This document shows, piece by piece, positions 27,989-36,660 of a stretch of DNA of 64,000 nt. How positions within the stretch are numbered: position 1 is the first letter of the stretch; every line of letters starts with the position of its first letter. The DNA lies in IMG/VR virus record IMGVR_UViG_3300027917_000019, positions 62,001-126,000 of that record, one strand, 5' to 3'. This stretch comes from a virus. Made by a program: the position numbers and the translations under genes. The notes below the pieces were generated by a model, which saw nothing but the letters and a program-made list of their open reading frames with translations, ran no database searches and was not told where the DNA came from.

Positions 27989-28429
27989 ATGCGTAAGCTA
28001 TTTGCACTTGTTACATTCGCTATTGTTGGGTTCTTCCCGCTATTGGCGCTCGCACAGGATCCGGCTGCCGCACCTGAGGGGCTGGAAACACTCGCTCCCC
28101 TCATTGATGCTGCACAGGGTGGCCGTTGGAGCCTCTTTGCGTCTCTCCTAATCATGCTTCTTGTTTGGGTAGCTACAAAGGCTCCTGTTGTCAAGGACTG
28201 GATTAAGGGTGAAGCCCGTATCTGGACGGCCGCAGTTGCTGGTATGTTGGCTGCATTTGCAGCATCTGTGTATGTAGGTTCTACTGAAGGCGCTGTTGAT
28301 TGGCTTGCTGCTATTCTTGAAGGTCTTTCAGTAGGTCTTGCAGCTGGTGGTTTGTGGTCGCTTATTGGTAGGAAGATTGCCAAGAAGCCGATCGATGCTG
28401 ACGGTGACGGTGTTCTAGACGCGGAGTGA
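27989..28429 (+). CDS. multi-pass membrane protein, holin-like
   Basis: 146 residues from ATG 27989, which has AAAAGG 7-8 nt upstream; an in-frame GTG at 27962 lies inside a hairpin and is less likely. The N-terminus looks like a signal peptide (RKLFALVTFAIVGFFPLLALAQ, cleavage near Ala-Gln), then three hydrophobic segments follow (around residues 45-65, 80-100 and 107-128). The C-terminus carries DADGDGVLDAE, a calcium-binding-loop style motif. Size and topology fit a holin, but it sits inside the tail fibre genes rather than next to the lysozyme. Alternatives are a membrane anchor or an export protein. Confidence 0.45.
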   Translation: MRKLFALVTFAIVGFFPLLALAQDPAAAPEGLETLAPLIDAAQGGRWSLFASLLIMLLVWVATKAPVVKDWIKGEARIWTAAVAGMLAAFAASVYVGSTEGAVDWLAAILEGLSVGLAAGGLWSLIGRKIAKKPIDADGDGVLDAE

Positions 28430-28432
28430 GCT

Positions 28433-29425
28433 TTGGCTTTTACGATCACACAAGAGTTCCCGCTTAGTGACCACGAAGCGTGGTGGCTTCTCAAAGAGAA
28501 GTTAGTTGCTGCTGGCGCGTCTGTAAAGTCGTCTAGTGATGCAACAACATATGGTGCTGGTGATAACTTGTCGGCAGGTGGCCCATACCCTCAATCAGGG
28601 GCTGGGTCATTTGCCAACACCAATGCGTGGATGGTGATTCAATTCCCTGCTGTTGGTGGTGTGACTCGTGAAGTTTGCTTTCAAAAAACGGCATCCGTAG
28701 GTCGCATCGTATTCTACTACTCGTCTGATGGCACAGGCTTTAGTGGAGGAACTGCTACCGTGCGCCCAACTGCAACTGATGAGCAGTTTCTACAGAACAA
28801 TGGAGACAACGTTCACGAAGTAGCTAATCCACAAGAAACAGAAGTGACTTTTTGGGTCGGTGACGCTACCGAAGGTTACTCTTGGATGATGCAGGTTCGT
28901 CAGCAAGGTTTTAAGTGGATTTTGTCTCTTTCGTTCATGGATGTCGTTACTTCGCCAGTAACAGGGGACACAGATCCTTGTGTGATGTGTTGCCACACAG
29001 ATAACTCCAACTCTCCCTTCTCTTCTTCAGGTGGGGTCTTTAGCGCAACTGCAGTCAACAATGCAACTTCAACTAACATTGCCGGTTGGCTTGACAAGGG
29101 TGGATTAGATGAGTGGGTGGCATGGCCTCTGTGTTATCCGGGGATGACTGCAGGTACTGGGGGTGCTGTACAAATTTGGCACAGGGGCGTTAATGCTTGG
29201 CAGGGTCCTAACGATGCTGGCAACTACGACATGATGCCTGCAGTGTATTCACGAGGAGAACAAACGTTCACAAGTAACTCTAAAGGCTTTAAGGGGATTT
29301 CTAGGCTGTTTAGAATCATTCCCTCCTTGTATGAGCACGCTAGAGTTAGTGCTGATGGATTGCTTGTGGCTAATGAGGGTATTGTAAGACCTTGGTCAGC
29401 TGCCCTACCTAAGGTGTGGTATTGA
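28433..29425 (+). CDS. Trp-rich tail/fibre protein, paralogue of next gene (TTG start)
   Basis: 330 residues. The start is TTG at 28433, with GGAG 6 nt upstream and no better ATG nearby; the resulting N-terminus (MAFT-TQEF) matches the next gene (MAWTAEF). Shared landmarks with that gene are N-AW near residue 60, a GF-GG turn, MD-VT, N-PFS and a C-terminal G-SRLFR. It is predicted globular and beta-rich, without signal peptide. Location downstream of the tailspike suggests an accessory receptor-binding or baseplate-decorating protein. No known family recognised. Confidence 0.55.
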   Translation: MAFTITQEFPLSDHEAWWLLKEKLVAAGASVKSSSDATTYGAGDNLSAGGPYPQSGAGSFANTNAWMVIQFPAVGGVTREVCFQKTASVGRIVFYYSSDGTGFSGGTATVRPTATDEQFLQNNGDNVHEVANPQETEVTFWVGDATEGYSWMMQVRQQGFKWILSLSFMDVVTSPVTGDTDPCVMCCHTDNSNSPFSSSGGVFSATAVNNATSTNIAGWLDKGGLDEWVAWPLCYPGMTAGTGGAVQIWHRGVNAWQGPNDAGNYDMMPAVYSRGEQTFTSNSKGFKGISRLFRIIPSLYEHARVSADGLLVANEGIVRPWSAALPKVWY

Positions 29426-29426
29426 T

Positions 29427-30611
29427 ATGGCGTGGACGGCAGAGTTTAACGTAGAGTGTGCCAATGTTGCTGAAGCCTTTCTGGCTTGGAAGGATTCTGC
29501 GGTTACTTATGGTGGCATGACTGTCATCTCTTCGGGAGACGGTTCAGGCGGTAATTTTTCCGGACTTGCTGGAGGAGACATCCTTACCGTCGCATCTATG
29601 ACAGATGCTGTGCAGAACAACATCCACAATAATGATGCGTGGTTTCGCGGACAGTGGCCTAACGGACGAGAAATTGTGGTTAGGATGGCGGGGGCATCTA
29701 CTAGCCAGGTATGTATCGCATACTCAGCAGCGGCCGGCTTTACAGGAGCCCAGTACGGGTCTACTGCAGGCGGTAGCGGAACAGACGCAACGGTGGGTGC
29801 ATCTACTCCTCCTAGCGCGGATGATGGGGTTGTTATTCACGTATCTACGGGAGACTTCATAACTTCCACCGGAGTATTGATGTTTCCACGATTTGCTAAT
29901 GGCGGTATTTCTGGTGTAGCAGTAGGGCGTCAAGTTCTCCACATGTTGTGGGGTGGGGCTGATGAAGACTATGCGTGGTATGCATTGTCCTGGCAACATG
30001 GAGAGACCCACCTAGGGCCCATCGGCGGAATGTTTATGGACGCTGTAACCAATGCACCCACTGCGCGTCCAGATGCTATGGTTATTGGTACGTTTGCCGG
30101 TTCCGGTACTAATCCGTTTTCTCATGAATCAAAGATGTTCAATGAGCAGGGCTACCACACAGGCTATAGTGGGGCTAGCGGCGGTCGTGCGTATTCTTGG
30201 CTTACTGGTGTAAGAACGGCTGCCGGAGGGTTTGGAGCAGGGCCTCCAGACCCCACAAGCACTAAAGACACAGAGATGCAGTCTGTGCATGTTATGCAAT
30301 TTGGGTCTGTAGGAGCCCCTCAGTATAACTTGTGGGATCCTAATGGAATTGTAGTTCCTGCTGACGGCATTGTTCACGGAACAGATGCAACGAGCGGTCT
30401 TTACAACACGTTTGGCCCAGCACAGTGGTGGGCTTGTAGATACCCGTACCTTGGAGAGCCTGCACGTCAGGGATATATAGGCTCTAGCCGCCTTTTCCGT
30501 TTTGGAAATACTGGAGATGGTATGCGAGACTTGAGTACTGATCTCAACTGGCGCTGTATTGGTGGCGTTTGGTGTCGTTGGGACGGTGTTACTGGAACGG
30601 TGCTTGTCTAA
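29427..30611 (+). CDS. Trp-rich tail/fibre protein, paralogue of previous gene
   Basis: 394 residues, ATG one base after the previous stop region. It aligns by eye with the upstream gene along its whole length: DAWFRGQWP near residue 70, REIV-R, AYSAA-GF-GA, GMFMDAVTNAPTARPDAM, TNPFSHES, and C-terminal YIGSSRLFRF. Composition is rich in Gly, Trp and Met. The pair probably arose by duplication and divergence, which is common among host-contact proteins under selection. Its stop overlaps the next ATG as TAATG. Confidence 0.55.
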   Translation: MAWTAEFNVECANVAEAFLAWKDSAVTYGGMTVISSGDGSGGNFSGLAGGDILTVASMTDAVQNNIHNNDAWFRGQWPNGREIVVRMAGASTSQVCIAYSAAAGFTGAQYGSTAGGSGTDATVGASTPPSADDGVVIHVSTGDFITSTGVLMFPRFANGGISGVAVGRQVLHMLWGGADEDYAWYALSWQHGETHLGPIGGMFMDAVTNAPTARPDAMVIGTFAGSGTNPFSHESKMFNEQGYHTGYSGASGGRAYSWLTGVRTAAGGFGAGPPDPTSTKDTEMQSVHVMQFGSVGAPQYNLWDPNGIVVPADGIVHGTDATSGLYNTFGPAQWWACRYPYLGEPARQGYIGSSRLFRFGNTGDGMRDLSTDLNWRCIGGVWCRWDGVTGTVLV

Positions 30612-31717
30612 TGGCCAGTTGGAACTATGAAACAGAAGTAGCTGCAGATACTCCGCTACATTGGTGGAAACTTAGTGATCCTTCAGGTACGGCGGCTAAA
30701 GATGACGGTAGTGCTGCTGAAGATGGTACGTATACTGGAACAGCCGGCGAGCGCCTCATAAACCAAGACCCTATTATTTGGGGAGCAAATCCAGGTCCTC
30801 AGGGGCGTGCAGTAAAGTGGAATGAAGATGCAGGCGCATTGGATGACGGCTACATGGTGCGTACTGAACCCACACTCCCTACGACTGCGATTGCTTGTGA
30901 ATTTTGGATTGAGAATCCCTCAGACGTCGTAACAACCTGGCCACTTTCCTACGTTATCACTGGCCCTGTACTGGAGTTTGCGGTAGAGTTTGTCTCAACA
31001 TCAACAATCAGAACACACATTAAGGGTACTGCGACTTCACAAACTCTTATCAGCCCACTCAACTCTATCGCAGACGGTAGAGCACATCATATTTACGTAG
31101 ATTGGCGTAATAGTGACGGGCGTTTGCGTTTGTTCCTTGACGGTGTACAACACGATGAGAACACTGCCATTCAGACAAGCGCTACGTTGACCGCAGGAGG
31201 AACGCTCATGCTGGCACAGAACCAGAGCGCTCCGGGAACGCCAGGGGCAGCCGCAGATGCTTACGAAGGGCGTATGGACCAAGTAGCTATCTACTCAGCA
31301 CCCTTGTCGGACGCCCGTATTCGTGTTCACGCAAGTGCGGGACTTATCAGGTACGCAGGGATTGAAGACCACGCCGACGCACTAACTGTAGATGAGTTTG
31401 TTGTAATGGGCACAGCAGCCCCTAACTTTGTACTAGTAGCATTTGATCCTCTACGAGGAGATGTAACCGCTCAGACAGCAACAACTTTGACCTTTACCCT
31501 CACACAAGTAGCGGGTACGTTAGTCCCCGCAGACGTTACTGTACAAATACAAGGACAAACTATCTATACAGCAGGAACCTTCTATGGAGAGTATACTGGG
31601 TCTTCTGTTGCTGACTTAGGGGCGGGGGTGTTTCAGTTTAGCTTGGTTAAGGCCACAGATTGGTCTACAGCGTCTAGACAAGAAGTTACTGTTTATCTTC
31701 CGGGTGAAACTCCGTAA
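30611..31717 (+). CDS. LamG/concanavalin-like lectin domain tail protein
   Basis: 368 residues; ATG 30611 forms a TAATG overlap and is preferred over upstream in-frame starts. Residues about 15-250 form a LamG-type jellyroll: ADTPLHWWKLSD, then CEFWIENPSD, ADGRAHHIYVDWRNSDGRLRLFLDG and RMDQVAIYSAPLSDARIRVH, all typical of laminin G-like phage and bacterial proteins. The C-terminal third is a separate beta domain. These lectin folds usually bind glycans, so a role in receptor binding is likely. Confidence 0.7.
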   Translation: MASWNYETEVAADTPLHWWKLSDPSGTAAKDDGSAAEDGTYTGTAGERLINQDPIIWGANPGPQGRAVKWNEDAGALDDGYMVRTEPTLPTTAIACEFWIENPSDVVTTWPLSYVITGPVLEFAVEFVSTSTIRTHIKGTATSQTLISPLNSIADGRAHHIYVDWRNSDGRLRLFLDGVQHDENTAIQTSATLTAGGTLMLAQNQSAPGTPGAAADAYEGRMDQVAIYSAPLSDARIRVHASAGLIRYAGIEDHADALTVDEFVVMGTAAPNFVLVAFDPLRGDVTAQTATTLTFTLTQVAGTLVPADVTVQIQGQTIYTAGTFYGEYTGSSVADLGAGVFQFSLVKATDWSTASRQEVTVYLPGETP

Positions 31718-32208
31718 TGCCTGTTTCTCTCTACTTTACTGTTGAAGAACTACCTGCGGTAGACATACTGGCGCACGATACTATCATCATAACGTTTGAA
31801 CAACCGGTTGTGATAGACTCTGCTTTCTTTGACGTAACTAACTACGACATTGGTATTGTTGAAGGTGTGGGGCTGATTCAGGTAAAAGAGATTCTTTCTC
31901 CGATTGCAGATGCCGCAACATTGGAGGGTGGGCGCCCTCTAACAACCACTTATGTCATCCTACACACAGAACCTCCCACGGCAGGGACACATTACAGACT
32001 GACCGCTACAGGGCTTACAGGGACTACAGGAGGCACTGTAGCGGGCTCTAGTGAATTCATTGGGCGTAGGACTAAGACACAGTCTCTAATTCAATCTATG
32101 CCGGCACACTATGACACTCGCCCGCCTTCTGTGATACGAAACATTTTGACAGCTATAGGTATTTCTGACGAGATTATAGGCGGGTCCCGTTCTGATCGAA
32201 TACTGTAA
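31717..32208 (+). CDS. small Ig-like beta structural protein
   Basis: 163 residues, TAATG overlap. The first 110 residues read as a fibronectin/SbsA-like Ig fold (TIIITFEQPVVIDSAFFDVTNYDI, then AGTHYRLTATGLTGTTGG). The remaining 50 residues are more polar and helical (SLIQSMPAHYDTRPPSVIRNILTAIG), which may dock onto another tail part. No signal peptide. It is the last gene of the apparent fibre block before the lysis genes. Function is inferred from context. Confidence 0.5.
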   Translation: MPVSLYFTVEELPAVDILAHDTIIITFEQPVVIDSAFFDVTNYDIGIVEGVGLIQVKEILSPIADAATLEGGRPLTTTYVILHTEPPTAGTHYRLTATGLTGTTGGTVAGSSEFIGRRTKTQSLIQSMPAHYDTRPPSVIRNILTAIGISDEIIGGSRSDRIL

Positions 32209-32218
32209 GTGAGGGAAC

Positions 32219-32626
32219 ATGAGCGTAATGGATGATGTTCTTGCTGCCATTCAGCGAGACAAGGAAAAGACACAGACAGGGGATGGCGGCTGGATTGGCG
32301 CTCTTGTAGCTGGTATAATCGTCATAATTGTGACTGCTGTTTTTGCCTTCATCGCTTGGAAGAAGGGTAAAGAAGTATCTAGGATACTTCACGAGCAAGC
32401 TGTTCAGGAAGAGGATGCACACCAAGCGCGCATTGATATCATCCTCTCTGAAGGTGAAGAAGCAGCCCAGAAAGCTCTGCAGGAGGCTGAGGCTGCGCGC
32501 GTGTCTATAGAAGCGTTGGAAGAAAAACGACAACGCCTAGAGGAGGAACATCGTGAGATACGTAAGAAGATTGATGCTATCACTAGTTGGGATGACGTTG
32601 ATAGCTTCCTTGGCGGGAACCGCTGA
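32219..32626 (+). CDS. membrane-anchored coiled-coil protein, i-spanin-like
   Basis: 135 residues. A short polar N-terminus is followed by one transmembrane segment (about residues 25-46: WIGALVAGIIVIIVTAVFAFIAW) and a long Glu/Ala/Arg-rich coiled coil to about residue 115. This topology matches inner-membrane spanins. The next gene begins out of frame inside it, as in classical overlapping spanin pairs. The partner lacks a lipobox, so assignment as a spanin pair is tentative. The lysozyme gene follows closely. Confidence 0.5.
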   Translation: MSVMDDVLAAIQRDKEKTQTGDGGWIGALVAGIIVIIVTAVFAFIAWKKGKEVSRILHEQAVQEEDAHQARIDIILSEGEEAAQKALQEAEAARVSIEALEEKRQRLEEEHREIRKKIDAITSWDDVDSFLGGNR

Positions 32627-33020
32627 GGCTCAACCCTCTATTAGATTCCCCGATCACACCACTATAGTTGTGGATGGGGTACGTTATGAGGGCTTTGATT
32701 TAGAAGGTTTCAGACAGCTTCTATTGATAGATGCTGACTTGTTGTACGCCACTAGATTTATCGTTCTTCTTCAAGAGGAAATTGCCACTCTTGTTGAAGA
32801 GGGAGATCTTCTAAGAGAAGTCATAGCTGAGTCGCAACTACAGATTGAGACACTACAGGCTGAGAGAGACCGTCTTCGTGCTAAGTGGGAAGAAGAGAAT
32901 CGTCTTCGTTTAGATTGTGAGAATTCTCCTGACTTCCTTAGCTGGGCTGGTTGGGGGTTGGCAGGAGCCTTTTCCGTGGCTACATTGGTGCTTGGCCTTG
33001 TCGTAGGCTTTGCTTTGTAA
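32553..33020 (+). CDS. secreted/membrane partner nested in preceding gene
   Basis: 155 residues. GTG at 32553 is the start because a perfect AGGAGG lies 6 nt upstream, inside the coding sequence of the previous gene; the overlap is 74 nt. The N-terminus is a signal peptide (LMLSLVGMTLIASLAGTAEA), the middle (about residues 65-120) is an acidic coiled coil, and the C-terminus is a hydrophobic segment (about 130-154). There is no Cys after the signal, so it is not an obvious lipoprotein o-spanin. It may be an inner-membrane partner in an unusual spanin or lysis regulator. Confidence 0.55.
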   Translation: MRYVRRLMLSLVGMTLIASLAGTAEAQPSIRFPDHTTIVVDGVRYEGFDLEGFRQLLLIDADLLYATRFIVLLQEEIATLVEEGDLLREVIAESQLQIETLQAERDRLRAKWEEENRLRLDCENSPDFLSWAGWGLAGAFSVATLVLGLVVGFAL

Positions 33021-33031
33021 TTGAGGTAGAC

Positions 33032-33874
33032 ATGAGAAGACAACCGGATCCTTACAGAGGACCCACTACGCTAGGTATAGATGTCTCTTCTTGGCAAGGG
33101 CACATCCTCTGGGACACCTTAATTAAGGTTGACAGGAATAATGTTTCTTTTGCAATTTGCAGAACTGGGGATGGAATAACCCCAGATAAGAACTTCATTA
33201 GAAACTGGACAGAGTCTAAGAAGGTAGGATTGATTAGAGGATCCTATCACTACTTCCGTGCTGATAGAGACGGTAAGGCTCAAGCCGACCTCATCCTCAA
33301 GCTTCTAAAGGATGCAGGAGGGCTCACAGTGGAAGACCTTCCTCCCGCCATTGACATAGAAGCGGGTGCAGCTACAAACCTGCCCGGAGGAGTTGTTTCA
33401 GGGACTGATAAACTCTCTGCAGATGTTGTAGTAGAGGAGAGTCTAGAGTTTTTGGAGACTCTTGAAAAAGCGCTAGGAGTTACGCCAATTGTCTACACAG
33501 GTCAGGCATTCCATTGGTGGTTGAGTCAAGCTCGTCCTGAACTAGCTGTGAAGTTTACCAAGTATCCGCTTTGGGTTCCGTCCTACACTAGCATTCCTAT
33601 CATTCCTGCAGATACAGAAGGTAACCTGTTCCCCTGGCCTCAGTGGCATATTTGGCAATTTACCAAGTCTGGAACTGTACCTGGAATCAGAGGGTCTGTA
33701 GACCTAAATAAGTTCCGAGGCACCTTAGAAGAGTTTCAAGCATTCGTCGCATCTTTGCATCTCAAAGCCGAGACTAATTTGGTTGTAGATCCGAAGGACC
33801 TCATTCGCGACGAAATGAAGAAGCTCATTGAGCGCTTGGCGTTCCTTCAGATGCAGTTGGACACCAGTGCCTGA
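33032..33874 (+). CDS. GH25-family lysozyme (endolysin)
   Basis: 280 residues from ATG 33032, which has GAGG upstream; an upstream frame extension is not needed. Residues about 14-240 form a GH25 muramidase: LGIDVSSWQG (D17), GSYHYFRAD, the catalytic D-x-E at D108/E110 (AIDIEAG), VYTGQ, PLWVPSY, and the closing IWQFT and VDLNKF. The C-terminus has a short helical tail. The enzyme cleaves beta-1,4 bonds between N-acetylmuramic acid and N-acetylglucosamine. No signal peptide is visible, so export probably depends on a holin. Confidence 0.9.
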   Translation: MRRQPDPYRGPTTLGIDVSSWQGHILWDTLIKVDRNNVSFAICRTGDGITPDKNFIRNWTESKKVGLIRGSYHYFRADRDGKAQADLILKLLKDAGGLTVEDLPPAIDIEAGAATNLPGGVVSGTDKLSADVVVEESLEFLETLEKALGVTPIVYTGQAFHWWLSQARPELAVKFTKYPLWVPSYTSIPIIPADTEGNLFPWPQWHIWQFTKSGTVPGIRGSVDLNKFRGTLEEFQAFVASLHLKAETNLVVDPKDLIRDEMKKLIERLAFLQMQLDTSA

Positions 33875-34349
33875 CCCTATTTTCTATTTCATGACGCCCT
33901 GGCGTCCGAGCATGCGTGATCGTGTCGATGTAATGACTGACGGTCAACGCACCGTATTCATACCCCTGAAGTATCTATATCCTGAGTGTTTGGTTCTCAT
34001 AGAGAAAGAACCAAAGCTTTACCCTCTGCAATGTTTGCGTACTTCGTGTCACAGAGACAAGAACTGTATGAATGTTTTGGCAGGAAGGGTGAAGTACTTC
34101 TTCGACAGGGTAACACCAGAAGCGGGGTTGATAATTGCTTACTACAAGTGGAGGGACCAACCGAATCTTCTTAGGGCGGGGGTATTTGACGCTGATTTTA
34201 GAGAGCCCAGACAGATTGTGTGTAGAATGTCTGCGTTCCGTAGATTTCAGAGGGAAGGGGATAACTATCGATGGGATCCTCCATCAGAGTTTTACCTGCT
34301 CAATACACCGCAGGAGATCATCCCTACGAAGGGATTGATCCATGAGTAA
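33867..34349 (+). CDS. hypothetical protein with Cys cluster
   Basis: 160 residues from GTG 33867, chosen because GTGCCTGA gives the 8-nt overlap used at several other junctions; ATG 33891 or 33912 are alternatives, and no strong Shine-Dalgarno decides. A Cys-x4-CHRDKNC cluster near residues 55-66 may bind metal. Arg and aromatic residues are frequent. The gene sits between the lysozyme and an adenine methyltransferase, at the switch from virion to DNA-metabolism genes. No family recognised. Confidence 0.5.
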   Translation: MPDPIFYFMTPWRPSMRDRVDVMTDGQRTVFIPLKYLYPECLVLIEKEPKLYPLQCLRTSCHRDKNCMNVLAGRVKYFFDRVTPEAGLIIAYYKWRDQPNLLRAGVFDADFREPRQIVCRMSAFRRFQREGDNYRWDPPSEFYLLNTPQEIIPTKGLIHE

Positions 34350-34884
34350 GTATGCCATCATTTATGCAGATCCTCCGTGGGACTACAAGGGACAGCGACA
34401 GCATAATGGCAAGGGTGGTGTAGATACTGGCGGTGCGATCGTTCATTATCCTACTATGACGTTAGATGAGCTGAAGCAGTTGGATGTAGCGTCTATATCA
34501 GAGACTGACAGTTTGTTGTTTTTGTGGACTACTTCTCCGCATCTGGATCAAGCTATTGAGCTACTCAAAGCGTGGGGGTTCCAATGGGCTACTGTGGGGT
34601 TTGTGTGGGACAAACAGCGCGTGAATCCTGGGTTCTATACGATGTCTCAATGCGAGCTTTGTCTCATTGGTAAGCGTGGGAAAATCCCACAACCTAGAGG
34701 CGCTAGAAACATTAGACAATTGCTTTCTGTTAAGCGTACAGAGCACAGCACAAAACCGGAAGAAGTTAGAAGACGTATAGAGTTGATGTTTCCTGACTGT
34801 AAAAAGGTAGAGTTGTTTGCCAGAACCAAGGTGCCGGGCTGGGATAGTTTTGGGAATGAGATCGAATCTGACATATCACTATGA
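34342..34884 (+). CDS. MT-A70-type adenine methyltransferase
   Basis: 180 residues. The DPPW catalytic motif is at residues 10-13 in an AIIYADPPW context, followed by the MT-A70 patterns LLFLWTTSPHLDQAIELLKAWGF and WDKQRVNPGFYT. The C-terminal part (EHSTKPEEVRRRIELMFPDC, KVELFART) is also characteristic. It should transfer a methyl group from S-adenosylmethionine to N6 of adenine in DNA or RNA. The most likely role in a phage is protection from host restriction. ATGAGTAA forms an 8-nt overlap with the preceding gene. Confidence 0.88.
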   Translation: MSKYAIIYADPPWDYKGQRQHNGKGGVDTGGAIVHYPTMTLDELKQLDVASISETDSLLFLWTTSPHLDQAIELLKAWGFQWATVGFVWDKQRVNPGFYTMSQCELCLIGKRGKIPQPRGARNIRQLLSVKRTEHSTKPEEVRRRIELMFPDCKKVELFARTKVPGWDSFGNEIESDISL

Positions 34885-36329
34885 AATCTGAAATTCACAT
34901 CTACGGATCCATGTCTGTACTAAAAGGGGACTACCCTAAGAGTGCTATACACATAGCCACGTCTTATCCGGTAGCAGGTGCAGAGTGGAGTAAGTCGTAC
35001 CAAAGAGGTTTGTGGGATGGGCGTAAACGTCTATTCAACAAAAGAACTGGGGCGTTTCCTACAGGACTTGTAGCCACTGTAGGCGAAGTCTGTGATGATA
35101 TGGGCTATGAGGTGGAGATCGTTGACCACCGTCCCGTACCTACTGTTGGTAACAGGACTTTTGATATACAAGGCGTGTCTATGACCGGTAACTATGCCTA
35201 TCAGTTGAGCGCCTGTAAAGCTATGGTTGACCAGAAGCAGGGTATTGTGAAGGTAGCGACCAATGGAGGAAAGACTGAGATCGCCTGTGCTGTGACAAAC
35301 TATCTAGGGTTGAAGACCCTATTTGTGGTTACTTCTAGAGAACTGCTGTACCAAGCTAGAGAACGTTTCAAAACCAGACTTGGACTTACCGATAAAGAGA
35401 TTGGTATAGTTGGTGACGGGCATTGGTCCCCGGGGTCTCTTGTAACCATTGCCACCGTAGGAACGCTTGAGTCGAGAATTGACACACAAGAGTGCCAAGA
35501 CTTGGTTCAAAATACTGAAGTTCTCTTTCTAGACGAGTGCCACCACGTTGGGAGTGAGACTTGGTACACCGTCAGTGTACTTTGCCCCGCATTCTACAGG
35601 TTTGGGCTTAGTGGAACGCCTCTTGATCGTACTGACGGTGCTAACCTCAGGTTGATTGCTGCAACCGGCTCTGTAATCTTCGAAGTGAACAACAAAGAGC
35701 TTGTTGAGTTGGGCATTAGTGCGAAAGCAGAAATCATCTTCGATCAGATTACACAACCGATCTTGAAGAAGAACATCCGCTACCCAACCGCGTACAAACA
35801 AGGAGTTTCAGAAAATCCAGAGCTTCTTGAACGTGTTGTGGAGTGGACACAGGTGTTTAAGCAGCAAGGTTTGGGAACTTTGATCTTGGTTGAGGAGATC
35901 GCCCAGGGAAACCTACTCGACAATATGTTGTGGACACAAACAAATGGTGTGTTTATTCCCCATCAATTCATCTACGGCGAAGAGGATACAGATGTTCGAC
36001 AGAAGGCGTTGAAGGACTTCGCTTCTGGTAACCTTCCAGTCTTGATTGCGTCCACCATCTTAGATGAGGGAGTAGATGTTCCTACAATCGATGCTCTTAT
36101 CCTAGCAGGATCTAGGAAGAGCAGAATACGAACGATGCAGCGTCTCGGTAGAGGACTGCGCGGTAAGAAGTTAATAGTAGTTGAGTTCGCAAATTACTGT
36201 CACAAATACCTTACCAAGCACTCGCTGAAGAGGTTGGAGGACTATAAGGCAGAAGACTGCTTCGGTATACATATGTCCGGGCCAGACGCAGTACTGGTTA
36301 AGAAGTTGTGGGCAGGTGAAGATGCGTAA
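34881..36329 (+). CDS. SF2 DNA helicase, UvsW-like
   Basis: 482 residues, ATGA overlap. Residues 1-100 form a distinct N-terminal domain as in UvsW. The helicase core follows: motif I TNGGKTE (about residues 128-134), motif Ia SRELLYQA, motif II DECHH (D218-H222), motif III SGTP, and C-terminal motifs V/VI (LDEGVDVP and QRLGRGLRG). In T4-like phages UvsW unwinds branched DNA and R-loops, moving from origin-driven to recombination-driven replication. RecA, UvsY-like and SbcCD genes downstream support that role. Confidence 0.85.
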   Translation: MKSEIHIYGSMSVLKGDYPKSAIHIATSYPVAGAEWSKSYQRGLWDGRKRLFNKRTGAFPTGLVATVGEVCDDMGYEVEIVDHRPVPTVGNRTFDIQGVSMTGNYAYQLSACKAMVDQKQGIVKVATNGGKTEIACAVTNYLGLKTLFVVTSRELLYQARERFKTRLGLTDKEIGIVGDGHWSPGSLVTIATVGTLESRIDTQECQDLVQNTEVLFLDECHHVGSETWYTVSVLCPAFYRFGLSGTPLDRTDGANLRLIAATGSVIFEVNNKELVELGISAKAEIIFDQITQPILKKNIRYPTAYKQGVSENPELLERVVEWTQVFKQQGLGTLILVEEIAQGNLLDNMLWTQTNGVFIPHQFIYGEEDTDVRQKALKDFASGNLPVLIASTILDEGVDVPTIDALILAGSRKSRIRTMQRLGRGLRGKKLIVVEFANYCHKYLTKHSLKRLEDYKAEDCFGIHMSGPDAVLVKKLWAGEDA

Positions 36330-36660
36330 AAGAAGTTCACCGGAAGAAGTACCTGTTGATGTTAATGGCAACATACTCAGGGCTGGTCGTGGTAGAGATG
36401 TTCACTCTTTCACCTCAGGGAAAGACACTTTCATAACAGCTTTAGCTTTACACCGAGCTTGGAAACACGGCGCTGCTTATCGCATTTTGATGATTGACAC
36501 GTCGTGTGGGAAGACTTATCCAATGTTTGCCGGGGATTTTTTTGCTATGATGAAAACAGTGTCGATGTATAAGGGAGAAATTCTAGGCGAATGGGGATAC
36601 TGCCAAAAGTCTTCTTACTACGGAATCTATTTGGTTCAGGAAATTGACACAGATGAGTAA
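36322..36660 (+). CDS. hypothetical protein
   Basis: 112 residues from ATG 36322 (AGGTG upstream, ATGCGTAA 8-nt overlap with the helicase stop); GTG 36316 is possible. Basic N-terminus, then mixed alpha/beta with several Cys and Tyr. It lies between the helicase and the DEDD exonuclease in one translational chain. No family or motif recognised. Confidence 0.6.
   Translation: MRKRSSPEEVPVDVNGNILRAGRGRDVHSFTSGKDTFITALALHRAWKHGAAYRILMIDTSCGKTYPMFAGDFFAMMKTVSMYKGEILGEWGYCQKSSYYGIYLVQEIDTDE

Noticed and set aside
32314-32319. TG-TATAAT inside the 32219 membrane gene
   Set aside because: It codes for part of the hydrophobic segment, has no matching -35 and the downstream gene already has strong translational signals.
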